DNA from: Clostridium puniceum
GTDB lineage: Bacteria; Bacillota; Clostridia; Clostridiales; Clostridiaceae
Reading direction: 5' to 3'
DNA length: 64,000 nt
Assembly (NCBI RefSeq): GCF_002006345.1
Contig: NZ_LZZM01000119.1
Span: 18,451 to 82,450 of the forward strand
In this document: piece after piece, positions 53,956 through 62,135 of the stretch
Position numbering within the stretch: position 1 is the first letter of the stretch
Layout: each line of letters opens with the position of its first letter
Made by a program: the position numbers and the translations under genes
Notes under the pieces: model-generated
The model's database searches: none
Told to the model about the DNA's origin: nothing
The model's input: the letters and a program-made list of their open reading frames with translations, nothing else

Positions 53956-55710
53956 ATGGATGTAATTAAATGTTATGAGAAGAATCAAAAACGTCCTTTT
54001 AAAATTCTAATTTCCCTTTATAAAGGAACATATTTAAAATTGATTCTTTCAGCAGTATGCTTTGCAATTAAGCATACTCCAGCATGGGTACTTCCTATTA
54101 TTACAGCAAATATAATTAATATTGCAACGAGTCCATTAGAACATAATGTTTATGAAATTTATATTAATGTTGTTATTATGGTTATACTTGTTTTACAAAA
54201 TATTTTTTCAAATTATTATCATACAAAATTTCATAGTTTAGCAATTCGTTATGTGGAAGCAGAACTTAGGAGTGCCTTAGTAAAAAAACTGCAACAATTG
54301 TCCATATTATATCATAAAGAAATGCAGTCAGGTAGACTCCAATCTAAAATTATGAGAGATGTAGAGGCTGTTGAAATTCTGTCAGCTCAGTTATTTGTAA
54401 GTTCACTAAATATTATAATTAACTTAGCAGTAGCGTTAGGGGTTACTTTATATAAAAGCAAAACTGTATTTACTTTCTTTTTAATGACAGTACCTATTGC
54501 TGCTATTGTAACTGTAGTTTTTAGAGGAAAAATAAAAAAGAGAAATAAAGATTTTAGATTAGAAATGGAAGAAACTTCAGCAAAAGTTATGGAAATGGTT
54601 GAAATGCTTCCTGTAACTAGAGCTCATGCTCTTGAAAAACAAGAAATAAGTAAAATGAATAGGCAGTTAGCTAAAGTATCTAAGAAGGGATTGAATTTGG
54701 ATTTAATACAGTCCTTATTCGGTTCCACAAGCTGGGCGGTATTTCAAATATTTCAACTTATCTGCTTAGTTTTCACTGGTACTTTAGCATATTATGGGAA
54801 AATAACTGTTGGAGATGTTGTACTATATCAAACATATTTTACAACAGTTGTTAACCAAGTATCTGGAATAATAATGTTGATTCCAACTATATCTAAAGGA
54901 TTAGAATCAGTAAATTCTGTTGGAGAAATTTTATTAGCTCATGATATTGAATGTAATTCAAAGAAAAAGGAAGTAAGCCATGTAAATGGTGAATTTGTAT
55001 TTGAAAACATAGAATATCAGTATCCGAGTGGGAAGAAGAATATATTAAATGGATTAAATCTTCAAATAGCTAAAGGAGAAACTATGGCTTTTGTTGGAGA
55101 ATCAGGAGCCGGTAAATCTACTATATTAAATATTATAATTGGTTTTATTCTTCCAACTGGTGGTAAAGTTTATTTAGATGGAAATGACATAACTCAAATT
55201 GACTTGAGGTCATATAGAAAATATTTAGCGGTAGTACCTCAAAATACAATACTTTTTTCAGGAACAATTCGTGACAATATTACTTATGGTATGTCAGATA
55301 TTTCAGAGGAAAGGTTAGAGAAAGTAGTTCAAGCAGCCAATCTTTCTAAATTAATAAAAGAACTGCCAGAGGGTTTAGAGACATGGATTGGTGAAAATGG
55401 TGGAAAATTATCAGGTGGGCAGCGTCAAAGAATTGCTATTGCAAGAGCTATTATTAGAAATCCAAAGGTTATTGTCCTTGATGAAGCAACATCGGCACTG
55501 GATAGTATTTCAGAGAAAAAGATACAAAGTGCACTTAATAATTTAAAAAAAGGGCGGACAACTTTTATAGTAGCACATAGATTATCTACAATTCAAGATT
55601 CAGATAGAATTGCAGTTATTAAAGAAGGGAAATGCGTTGAAATTGGTACATATGATGAGTTAATGGAGCTTAAAAAGGAATTTTATAATTTGAAAAAGCA
55701 ACAGGTGTAA
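53956..55710 (+). CDS. Exporter-type ABC transporter, fused membrane and ATPase domains
   Basis: This 584-aa half-transporter has an N-terminal six-helix ABC exporter domain (~20-310; WVLPIITANIINIA, VVIMVILVLQNIFSNYY). The NBD has Walker A GESGAGKST, Q-loop VPQNTILFSG, signature LSGGQRQRIAIARAI and Walker B VIVLDEATSALD, then the H-loop VAHRLSTI. It would act as a homodimer at the membrane. It cannot serve as ATPase for the importers because its NBD is fused to its own membrane domain. Substrate unknown; possibilities include a sugar derivative, lipid or peptide. Its place inside the glycan locus is unusual. Start after AAGGAGAA. Confidence 0.9.
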   Translation: MDVIKCYEKNQKRPFKILISLYKGTYLKLILSAVCFAIKHTPAWVLPIITANIINIATSPLEHNVYEIYINVVIMVILVLQNIFSNYYHTKFHSLAIRYVEAELRSALVKKLQQLSILYHKEMQSGRLQSKIMRDVEAVEILSAQLFVSSLNIIINLAVALGVTLYKSKTVFTFFLMTVPIAAIVTVVFRGKIKKRNKDFRLEMEETSAKVMEMVEMLPVTRAHALEKQEISKMNRQLAKVSKKGLNLDLIQSLFGSTSWAVFQIFQLICLVFTGTLAYYGKITVGDVVLYQTYFTTVVNQVSGIIMLIPTISKGLESVNSVGEILLAHDIECNSKKKEVSHVNGEFVFENIEYQYPSGKKNILNGLNLQIAKGETMAFVGESGAGKSTILNIIIGFILPTGGKVYLDGNDITQIDLRSYRKYLAVVPQNTILFSGTIRDNITYGMSDISEERLEKVVQAANLSKLIKELPEGLETWIGENGGKLSGGQRQRIAIARAIIRNPKVIVLDEATSALDSISEKKIQSALNNLKKGRTTFIVAHRLSTIQDSDRIAVIKEGKCVEIGTYDELMELKKEFYNLKKQQV

Positions 55711-55734
55711 TAGATATGGTATATGATATTTTAG

Positions 55735-55834
55735 AAAATGATAAGTCAGCGATTAAAATTAATAGTAGACTATGAGGCCGGTATAATTCTTATGTAGATA
55801 TTAATATATTGAGACGTGACTTATCATTTTTTGT
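55735..55834 (+). terminator. Long-loop terminator after the ABC gene
   Basis: AAAATGATAAGTCA (55735-55748) and its exact complement TGACTTATCATTTT (55817-55830) form a perfect 14-bp stem, followed by further T residues. The 68-nt loop is long. The rest of 55711-56010 shows no gene. Confidence 0.55.
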
Positions 55835-56010
55835 TTATATTGAGGAAAGAATAGAATTTTTTGACGTGAAATGTCCATAAAATTTAGAGTTAGAGAGAAG
55901 AAAATTGAAAAATGAATGATTGGAAGTTTAAACATGTACATTTTAAATTAAAAGTGTTGTAAATCCACTTTATACCATTATTTAAAAATTTAATAAATAG
56001 GAGTAGTAAA

Positions 56011-57480
56011 ATGGATAGTATATTTAAAGAAATTACGCCAGAAAAAGTAGGGGTTCCATCAAAGGCAATTTTAAAGTTTATAAAGCAATTAGAAGAGAAT
56101 CAAGTAAATATACATAGTTTTTTTATGGCAATAGGAAATGAAGTATTTGCAGAAGGTTATTGGAAGCCTTTTAATAAAGAATTTCAGCATCGGATGTATT
56201 CAGTAGGAAAGAGCTTTACATCAATTGCAATAGGATTATTGCAGGAAGAAGGAAAATTAAAAATAACTGATTATATATGTGATTATTTTCTAGATAAAAT
56301 TCCTAAAGATGGTGTTCATGATTACATTAAGAAAACTACAATTAAGGATATGTTAACAATGAGAACAGCTCATAATAAGACAACATATAAAGTAGAAAAT
56401 AATAATGATTGGGTTGAATCTTTTTTTACCATAAAGCCATCTCATTATCCAGGAACTATTTTTTCATACGATACATCAGCTACTCATGTACTATCTGCAC
56501 TTGTAGAAAGACTTAGTGGAAAATCGCTTATGGATTATTTAAGAGAAAAAGTATTAAATCACATAGATTTTTCAAAAGAAGCAAAGTTTTTAAAAGATCC
56601 TATGGGAATTTCACAAGGAGGATCCGGATTAATTTGCACTATGAGAGATTTGGCAAAATTAACTTATATATGTATGAATGATGGATATTACAGAGGTAAA
56701 CAATTGATACCTAAAGAATATTTACATCAGGCTACGAAGAAGCAGGTGGACACTTTTATTCAACCAGTCATTGATGAACAGCAAGGATATGGTTTTCAGT
56801 TTTGGAAATCTCGTTACAATGGCTTTACACTATATGGAATGGGTGGACAACTATCTATTTGTCTGCCACAATATAAAATTATATTTACAACAACAGCTGA
56901 TACTCAAGGAAATCCAACAGGACTGCAAAATATATATGATGCTTTTTGGCAGCAGATATTTCCCTTTATTGAGAAAAAGTATACACCACTAAAAAATAAT
57001 GAATTATATAAACCATTAAAAAACGATGAAAATTATATCCAACTAAAAGAAAAGATAGATAATCTTTCTACAAAACCTATACAAGGTGAAATTGTATCTT
57101 CATATTCAAATAAAATTAACGGTAAGAAATATATACTGGAAAGTAATTCAATGGGAATAAAATTTTTGAAGATTACTTTTGACAAGACAGAGGGATTTAT
57201 TGAATATGAAAATAATGATGGGAAATTTAAAATTCTATTTATATTAGGCAAAACAAATCAATTTAATGAGAAATCATTTAAAATACCTATTATGATTTCA
57301 GCAGCGTGGACGTCTGAAAATATATTATGTTTACAAGTTAATTTAATAGGCTATGTATTAGGAAGTATAAGAGTTAATATTGGTTTTAATAATGAATTTG
57401 TAACTATTTCAATGAAAAAATCAGTCGAAGGAATATTAAATAACTATGATGGCATAGCGACAGGAATTGCTTATGAATAA
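56011..57480 (+). CDS. Beta-lactamase-fold serine hydrolase (class C esterase-like)
   Basis: This 489-aa protein has the serine beta-lactamase/esterase fold with the S-x-x-K motif at Ser64-Val-Gly-Lys67 (MYSVGKSFTSIAIGLL). A Y-x-x type motif (FSYDTSATHVLSALVERLSG) stands in place of Tyr-x-Asn, and a GGQLSICLP-like block takes the KTG position (YGMGGQLSICLP). A C-terminal beta domain (~340-489) follows. There is no signal peptide. Such proteins in glycan loci may be carbohydrate esterases or amidases; the substrate is unknown. Start after GGAG at 56011. Confidence 0.8.
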   Translation: MDSIFKEITPEKVGVPSKAILKFIKQLEENQVNIHSFFMAIGNEVFAEGYWKPFNKEFQHRMYSVGKSFTSIAIGLLQEEGKLKITDYICDYFLDKIPKDGVHDYIKKTTIKDMLTMRTAHNKTTYKVENNNDWVESFFTIKPSHYPGTIFSYDTSATHVLSALVERLSGKSLMDYLREKVLNHIDFSKEAKFLKDPMGISQGGSGLICTMRDLAKLTYICMNDGYYRGKQLIPKEYLHQATKKQVDTFIQPVIDEQQGYGFQFWKSRYNGFTLYGMGGQLSICLPQYKIIFTTTADTQGNPTGLQNIYDAFWQQIFPFIEKKYTPLKNNELYKPLKNDENYIQLKEKIDNLSTKPIQGEIVSSYSNKINGKKYILESNSMGIKFLKITFDKTEGFIEYENNDGKFKILFILGKTNQFNEKSFKIPIMISAAWTSENILCLQVNLIGYVLGSIRVNIGFNNEFVTISMKKSVEGILNNYDGIATGIAYE

Positions 57481-57783
57481 CCAATAAATAGAAAGTGACA
57501 ACTATATAATTTTAAATAAAAAGAAAATATATTATTGAAATATTATGGGAAAATAAAACATTGTAGAGTATAATGGAAATGCGTAAAAAGTTAATACACA
57601 AAGATGCATAGTCATAAATAAAAGTAAAAAGTTAAGAAATCAAGGAAAAATTTATAAATATAATATATATGTTCTGATAAATTATATATACTCTACGTAA
57701 TGTATATATTTTTAATGTAGCAAATTAATTAGAACTTATATATATTAGAAAAATAATTGTTAATTGAATTAATGGAGGGGAAA
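57481..57783 (+). other. Gap upstream of the CE12-like gene
   Basis: There is no gene in these 303 bases. A perfect TATAAT lies at 57569-57574 without a convincing -35. The 23-bp repeat copy is at 57721-57743. The ribosome-binding site GGAGGGG ends just before the start at 57784. Confidence 0.5.
57721..57743 (+). repeat. 23-bp exact repeat, copy 2 (upstream of CE12-like esterase)
   Basis: Identical over 23 bases to 51898-51920; it lies 40 bases before the esterase start. Flanking bases differ, so the match is not just a longer duplicated segment. Confidence 0.75.
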
Positions 57784-58464
57784 ATGAAAAAGAAAATTTT
57801 TTGGGCAGGAGATTCTACTGTAGCACAAAATAAAATAGCTTCATATCCACAAACAGGAATAGGTCAAGTTATGGGACTTTATTTAAAAGAAGATGTTATA
57901 GTCTATAATTTTGCCAAAAATGGAAGAAGTACTAAGAGTTTTATTAACGAAGGTATATTAGATAGAATTAAAGAAGAATTAAAAAAAGATGATTTTCTTT
58001 TTATTCAATTTGGACATAATGATCAAAAAACTGATGAAGAAAGAAGTACAAAGCCATTTTCTACATATCAAGAATATCTATCTTCTTATATTGAAGCAGC
58101 TAGAAACTGTGGAGCATATCCAGTGCTTATTACATCTTTGTATAGAAGAATATTTTTAGAAGATGGACATATTAAAAATGAAGTACATTATGATTATCCA
58201 GATGCAATGAAACAACTAGGGGAGAAATTAAAGATTCCGGTTGTTGATTTGTGTCAAAAAAGTAAAGAATTATTAGAAAAAACAGGAGATAAGAATTCAA
58301 AAAAATGGTTTATGCATCTTAAAGAAGGAGAATTTAAATCTCATATAGAAGGATTAGAAGATAATACGCATTTAAGATATGAGGGAGCAGTAATAATGGC
58401 TGGACTTATAGCAGAAGGGGTAAAAGAATTAGGTGGCATTTATTCAAATTTAATAAATGATTAA
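57784..58464 (+). CDS. SGNH/GDSL esterase, CE12 (rhamnogalacturonan acetylesterase) family
   Basis: This 226-aa esterase has block I IFWAGDSTVAQ (nucleophile Ser11), NFAKNGRSTKSF (block II Gly), FIQFGHNDQK (block III Asn) and the Asp/His pair in LEDNTHLRYEGA (block V). The family deacetylates rhamnogalacturonan but also acetylated xylans and antibiotics. There is no signal peptide, so it acts on imported oligosaccharides. Start at ATG 57784 after GGAGGGG; an in-frame TTG at 57757 lacks a ribosome-binding site. It shares the 23-bp upstream repeat with ankyrin-GH43, suggesting co-regulation with the glycosidase locus. Confidence 0.88.
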   Translation: MKKKIFWAGDSTVAQNKIASYPQTGIGQVMGLYLKEDVIVYNFAKNGRSTKSFINEGILDRIKEELKKDDFLFIQFGHNDQKTDEERSTKPFSTYQEYLSSYIEAARNCGAYPVLITSLYRRIFLEDGHIKNEVHYDYPDAMKQLGEKLKIPVVDLCQKSKELLEKTGDKNSKKWFMHLKEGEFKSHIEGLEDNTHLRYEGAVIMAGLIAEGVKELGGIYSNLIND

Positions 58465-58570
58465 AATATAAATATTATCTAGAATCTTATTATATATATT
58501 TATGGATTTAAAGATAATACAAAATACTTATATTTAAATTTAAAAAGAAAATTATATGAGGAATAAGCTT

Positions 58571-58918
58571 ATGAATATACAAATATTTGGGATGAAAAAA
58601 TGCTTTGATACTAAAAAAGCAGAGCGATTTTTTAAGGAAAGAAAAATTCAATTTCAATTTATAGATTTAAATGAAAAAACTATGAGCAAAGGTGAACTTA
58701 ACAGTGTGCTTAATTCAATAAGTATTAATGAATTAATAAACAGTAAATCTAAGGATTATGCAAAGTTAAATTTTAATAATATAAGAAGTGCTGAAATAAA
58801 AGCTGAATTGTTGTTAAAAAATCAAAAAATTATGAATACTCCAATAGTAAGAAATGGCAAGGAAGCGACAGTGGGGTATGAAATAGAAGTTTGGAACAAG
58901 TGGTTAGAAAATAATTAA
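58571..58918 (+). CDS. ArsC/Spx-family thioredoxin-fold protein
   Basis: This 115-aa protein begins MNIQIFGMKKCFDTKKAERFF. It has the ArsC/Spx (YffB-like) fold with a single active-site cysteine (Cys11) and no CxxC. Later landmarks are FIDLNEKTMSKGELNSVLNSI and the cis-Pro region NTPIVRNGKEATVGYE. It is usually annotated 'arsenate reductase family'; a true arsenate role is not supported because no ars genes are nearby. It may be a glutathione/thiol-dependent reductase or a regulator. Start at 58571 after TGAGGA; an ATG at 58556 overlaps that site. Confidence 0.8.
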   Translation: MNIQIFGMKKCFDTKKAERFFKERKIQFQFIDLNEKTMSKGELNSVLNSISINELINSKSKDYAKLNFNNIRSAEIKAELLLKNQKIMNTPIVRNGKEATVGYEIEVWNKWLENN

Positions 58919-59089
58919 AGTTTAGATGTAGTTTATTAATTTCTGATAAAAGTCATGTATACTATATATTTTTTTTAGAATACTAATTTCGAGAGTATTT
59001 TAGACATATATAAAGGAACGGTAAATATGAGAACTAACTAGCATATTTACTGAAAATTTATAAATGTATTAGAAAGGATATGAGTAATT

Positions 59090-59248
59090 ATGGCAAAAGC
59101 AGGAATGAGAAGACCAGATCCAAGTGATCCACATGGAACAGAAAGTAATCACAAAACGCATTATAAGAAAAATGATTTTAAGCATGTACCAATAGAGATA
59201 CAAGGAAAAGCAAAAAATGGAAAAACAAAAGCATCCCCTATTGAATAA
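59090..59248 (+). CDS. Small basic hypothetical protein (52 aa)
   Basis: Encodes MAKAGMRRPDPSDPHGTESN then a His/Lys-rich segment and ends KTKASPIE. The ATG follows AAAGGA, and a perfect terminator follows at 59271, so expression is likely. It is strongly hydrophilic and positively charged, without membrane segment or Cys. The family is not recognised; it resembles the many short conserved clostridial proteins of unknown role. Confidence 0.6.
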   Translation: MAKAGMRRPDPSDPHGTESNHKTHYKKNDFKHVPIEIQGKAKNGKTKASPIE

Positions 59249-59270
59249 ATATAGAAAATAAAATACTAAG

Positions 59271-59308
59271 ATAATAAAGATAGGATAAAATCCTATCTTT
59301 ATTATAAA
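59271..59308 (+). terminator. Terminator after the 52-aa gene
   Basis: A perfect 15-bp stem ATAATAAAGATAGGA (59271-59285) / TCCTATCTTTATTAT (59291-59305), 5-nt loop, with T residues in the right arm. Confidence 0.8.
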
Positions 59309-59667
59309 AATTAAGTTGCGCTAGAATATTTGAGTGTCATTTAAAAAAATCAGATGTTTTTAAGAATCAATATGTTAATACTTTGTTTTTTATTAAATTT
59401 AGGTCTTTTTTTGTAAGCAATTATACATAGTAAAAACTTGTTTTGACAAAAGATAAAAAATATAGAATAATATATATAAAAATAAGTATATTTTTACTAA
59501 GTTTAATTTTGGAATTTTAACTAATTATTTCAATATAGTATTTAGCAAAAAAATAATATATATAGGGATATAATGTTAAATACAATTGAAAAATGTTAGA
59601 AAGATATTATTATTATCATAATATATTTTTTAAGACATAAAAATTATGATATGGTGGGGTAGAGATT
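59309..59667 (+). promoter_or_regulatory. Long upstream region and promoter of the HD-GYP pair
   Basis: There is no gene in this ~360-base stretch. A promoter is at 59443-59471: TTGACA, 17-bp spacer, AATAAT. The leader would be ~190 nt, A/T-rich; no c-di-GMP aptamer (GEMM-I/II conserved core) was recognised. Confidence 0.55.
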
Positions 59668-60735
59668 ATGGAAAAAAATACTCGAAGAGTAAGCTTTAAT
59701 CAGTTAGAAGAGGGTATGGTAGTTGCTAAAAATTTAGAACAAAATGGTAAAGTGTTGCTAAAAAAGGATAATCTAATAACAAATCAGATGATACAAAAGC
59801 TTAAAAGTTTATATTTTGTTGGAGCTATAGACGTATATAATAGAAAGGTAGCGAAAAAGAAAACAGAAGCAGAAATAAAAAAGGAACAGCAACATAAGAA
59901 AATTGAGGAAGAATTTAAGGAAATATCTTTTAAGTTGCAAAAAACTTTTAGGCAAATGATAACAGAAGATGGAATAGCCATGAATGAAGTTAGAGAGTTT
60001 TCTAAAAAAATTCAAGATGAAATGAATCCAAGTAGTGTAGTTTTAAAGAATATAGTACTTTATGGTAGCGGGACGGATTCGATATATAGACATTGTGTAA
60101 ATGTTGCAGCTTTAAGTGCTATTTTAGGAAAATGGATTGGACTTGAGAAGTCACAGGTTAATTTGCTTGTTTATTCAGCAATTATGCATGATTTTGGAAA
60201 AACAAAGGTAGATAGAGATGTACTTAAAAAAGAAGTACCTTTATCAAAAAATGAATTTAGTCATATAAAAACTCATGCGAATGCCGGTTATCAGATTATT
60301 AAACAAATTTCATTTTTAGATAAATCAGTTAGTTATGGAGTACTTATGCATCATGAAAGAGAAGATGGATCGGGATATCCGTTAGGGCTTAAAGGAGAAG
60401 CAATACATCCTTTTGCTAAAATAATAGCTATAGCAGATGTATTTGATGCAATAAATTCTGATAGAGGATATAAGAAAAAGAAGCTACCATTTGAAGCTCT
60501 TAAAATAGTTAAAAATGAAAGTTTAGGAAAGCTAAACTATGAATATGCAAAAATATTTTTGGAACATGTAATAGATTATTATACGGGAGAAGAAGTTTTG
60601 TTAAACACAAATGAGAGATGCAAAATAATACAAATGAATGTAAATAATTTAGATAGACCTTTAGTTATAAAAAATGGGGAATTTGTGGATTTAGATAAGG
60701 AAAAGAATTTATATATTAAGGAAATAATATTATAG
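59668..60735 (+). CDS. HD-GYP domain protein A (putative c-di-GMP phosphodiesterase)
   Basis: About 355 aa. The N-terminal ~110 residues form a DUF3391-like domain (LEEGMVVAKNLEQNGKVLLKKDN). The HD-GYP catalytic domain follows: YRHCVNVAALSAILGKWIG, IMHDFGKTKVDRDVL, FSHIKTHANAGYQII, LMHHEREDGSGYPLGLKG and AKIIAIADVFDA. The metal-binding HD, H, HH and D residues and the GYP motif are all present, so it is probably active on c-di-GMP. It is cytoplasmic. It is the first of a tandem pair with the next gene. Ribosome-binding site GGTGGGG. Confidence 0.9.
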   Translation: MEKNTRRVSFNQLEEGMVVAKNLEQNGKVLLKKDNLITNQMIQKLKSLYFVGAIDVYNRKVAKKKTEAEIKKEQQHKKIEEEFKEISFKLQKTFRQMITEDGIAMNEVREFSKKIQDEMNPSSVVLKNIVLYGSGTDSIYRHCVNVAALSAILGKWIGLEKSQVNLLVYSAIMHDFGKTKVDRDVLKKEVPLSKNEFSHIKTHANAGYQIIKQISFLDKSVSYGVLMHHEREDGSGYPLGLKGEAIHPFAKIIAIADVFDAINSDRGYKKKKLPFEALKIVKNESLGKLNYEYAKIFLEHVIDYYTGEEVLLNTNERCKIIQMNVNNLDRPLVIKNGEFVDLDKEKNLYIKEIIL

Positions 60736-60767
60736 TGAACTTATAATAATAAAAGGGAGATAAATTT

Positions 60768-61826
60768 ATGAATGGGAATAATGAATTTTTAAATGTTCAG
60801 GAATTAAAGCCTGGAATGATTATTACTAAAGATATTGTGAAAAATGGTAACCTTTTAATAAGAGAAGGGGCAATTGTTAATGATGAAATAATATCTAGAT
60901 TAAATAAAGCATATTTTCTTGAAAAAATCGAAGTTAATATATCAGAAGAAGTAATTGCAAAAAGTACTAAGGAAGCAGAACTACAAAAGGTAGAAGAAAC
61001 CTTTAGAGAAATAAGTACAGGCTTAAAAGAAATGTTTACAAAACTAGATAAGACAAAAGAAAATAAGGTTAATGATCTTAGAAGTTTCTCAGAAAAAATT
61101 CAAAAAGAACTTAAGTCTACAGAAATTATAATAAGTACAGTTGTGTTTAAGGGAAGTGGTGAAGACCCTATATATAGGCATGGTGTAAATGTTGCTACAC
61201 TTAGCGCTCTTTTGGGAAAATGGGTTGGTCTTGAGCAATCAAAAATAAATTTACTTATATATTCAGCTTTATTGCATGATTTTGGGATGACAAAATTAGA
61301 ACAAAAGGTTCCAGAAAAACCTGATATTTTATTACAAGAAAAATATAAAATAGTTAAGCAGCATACTAAAATAGGGTATAAGTATGTGGACAATATTCCG
61401 TATTTGGACAAGTCAGTAAGTTATGGTGTGCTTATGCATCATGAAAGGGAAGATGGCTCAGGATATCCACTTGGAATAACAGGAGAAAAGATACATTGTT
61501 TTGCAAAGATTATTGCAATTGCAGATGAGTTAGATGTAATGAATTCTGATGAAACATACAAAAATGAAAGAGGACCATTTGAAATATTAGAAATAATTAA
61601 AGAGAAAAGTTTAAATAAGCTAGATTATGAATATTCAAAGGTTTTCTTAGAACATATAGCAAATTATTATATGGGGGAAAATGTACTACTTAGCAATGGA
61701 GAAAAAGCCAAAATATTGCAAATAAATACCAATGATTTATCTAGACCATTAATATTAAAAGATGGTGATTTTATGGATTTAAGTAAAAATAAAGATATAT
61801 ATATAAAAGAATTAATATTAAATTAG
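60768..61826 (+). CDS. HD-GYP domain protein B (tandem paralogue)
   Basis: About 352 aa, the same layout as the preceding gene and clearly a tandem duplicate. N-domain LKPGMIITKDIVKNGNLLIREG. Catalytic blocks YRHGVNVATLSALLGKWVG, LLHDFGMTKLEQKVP, HTKIGYKYV, LMHHEREDGSGYPLGITG and IIAIADELDVMNSDE. It keeps the H, D and GYP residues. The two differ in the variable linker and in the tail (DELDVM versus DVFDAI), so ligand control may differ. 32 bases separate them, with AAAGGGAGA as the ribosome-binding site, so they are co-transcribed. Confidence 0.9.
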   Translation: MNGNNEFLNVQELKPGMIITKDIVKNGNLLIREGAIVNDEIISRLNKAYFLEKIEVNISEEVIAKSTKEAELQKVEETFREISTGLKEMFTKLDKTKENKVNDLRSFSEKIQKELKSTEIIISTVVFKGSGEDPIYRHGVNVATLSALLGKWVGLEQSKINLLIYSALLHDFGMTKLEQKVPEKPDILLQEKYKIVKQHTKIGYKYVDNIPYLDKSVSYGVLMHHEREDGSGYPLGITGEKIHCFAKIIAIADELDVMNSDETYKNERGPFEILEIIKEKSLNKLDYEYSKVFLEHIANYYMGENVLLSNGEKAKILQINTNDLSRPLILKDGDFMDLSKNKDIYIKELILN

Positions 61827-61846
61827 ATACATATTGCAGTTAACCA

Positions 61847-61907
61847 TTTACAATTAAGTAAGAAATTCCTTCGAGATTTCTTAAAATTTAATTATTAACA
61901 ATGTAAA
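61847..61907. repeat. REP-like intergenic palindrome
   Basis: TTTACA (61847-61852) and TGTAAA (61902-61907) bracket an inner stem AAGAAAT (61860-61866) / ATTTCTT (61876-61882) around CTTCGAG. Nearby AT-rich motifs (GTTAAC, ATTAACA) match the degenerate repeats in the deo operon gaps. It could belong to a dispersed clostridial family. Confidence 0.45.
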
Positions 61908-61933
61908 ACTTAAATTGCAACAATATTTAAATT

Positions 61934-61980
61934 AAAGAATTATCTTAGAGAAAAAATTGTTTAAGATAATTCTTTTTTAT
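61934..61980 (+). terminator. Terminator after the HD-GYP pair
   Basis: AAAGAATTATCTTA (61934-61947) pairs with TAAGATAATTCTTT (61962-61975), followed by TTTAT. The rest of 61827-62135 has no gene apart from the REP-like palindrome. Confidence 0.8.
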
Positions 61981-62135
61981 TTAAAGTAAACGTGATATAT
62001 TACTTATTAGAATTAGTTTATAAAATCAATAACCATATTTTAACATAAAATTATAATAGATTTAAAGAAAATATCTTGAATCTATATTAAAATATATTTA
62101 GTTATTAAAAATAATAGTTTTGAAGGAGTTTATTA

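Noticed and set aside
58571..58918. Arsenic resistance function for the ArsC-like protein
   Set aside because: No arsR, arsB or acr3 neighbours; the family includes many non-arsenate members.
59309..59667. c-di-GMP riboswitch upstream of the HD-GYP pair
   Set aside because: The conserved aptamer cores were not found; the leader is nearly all A/T.
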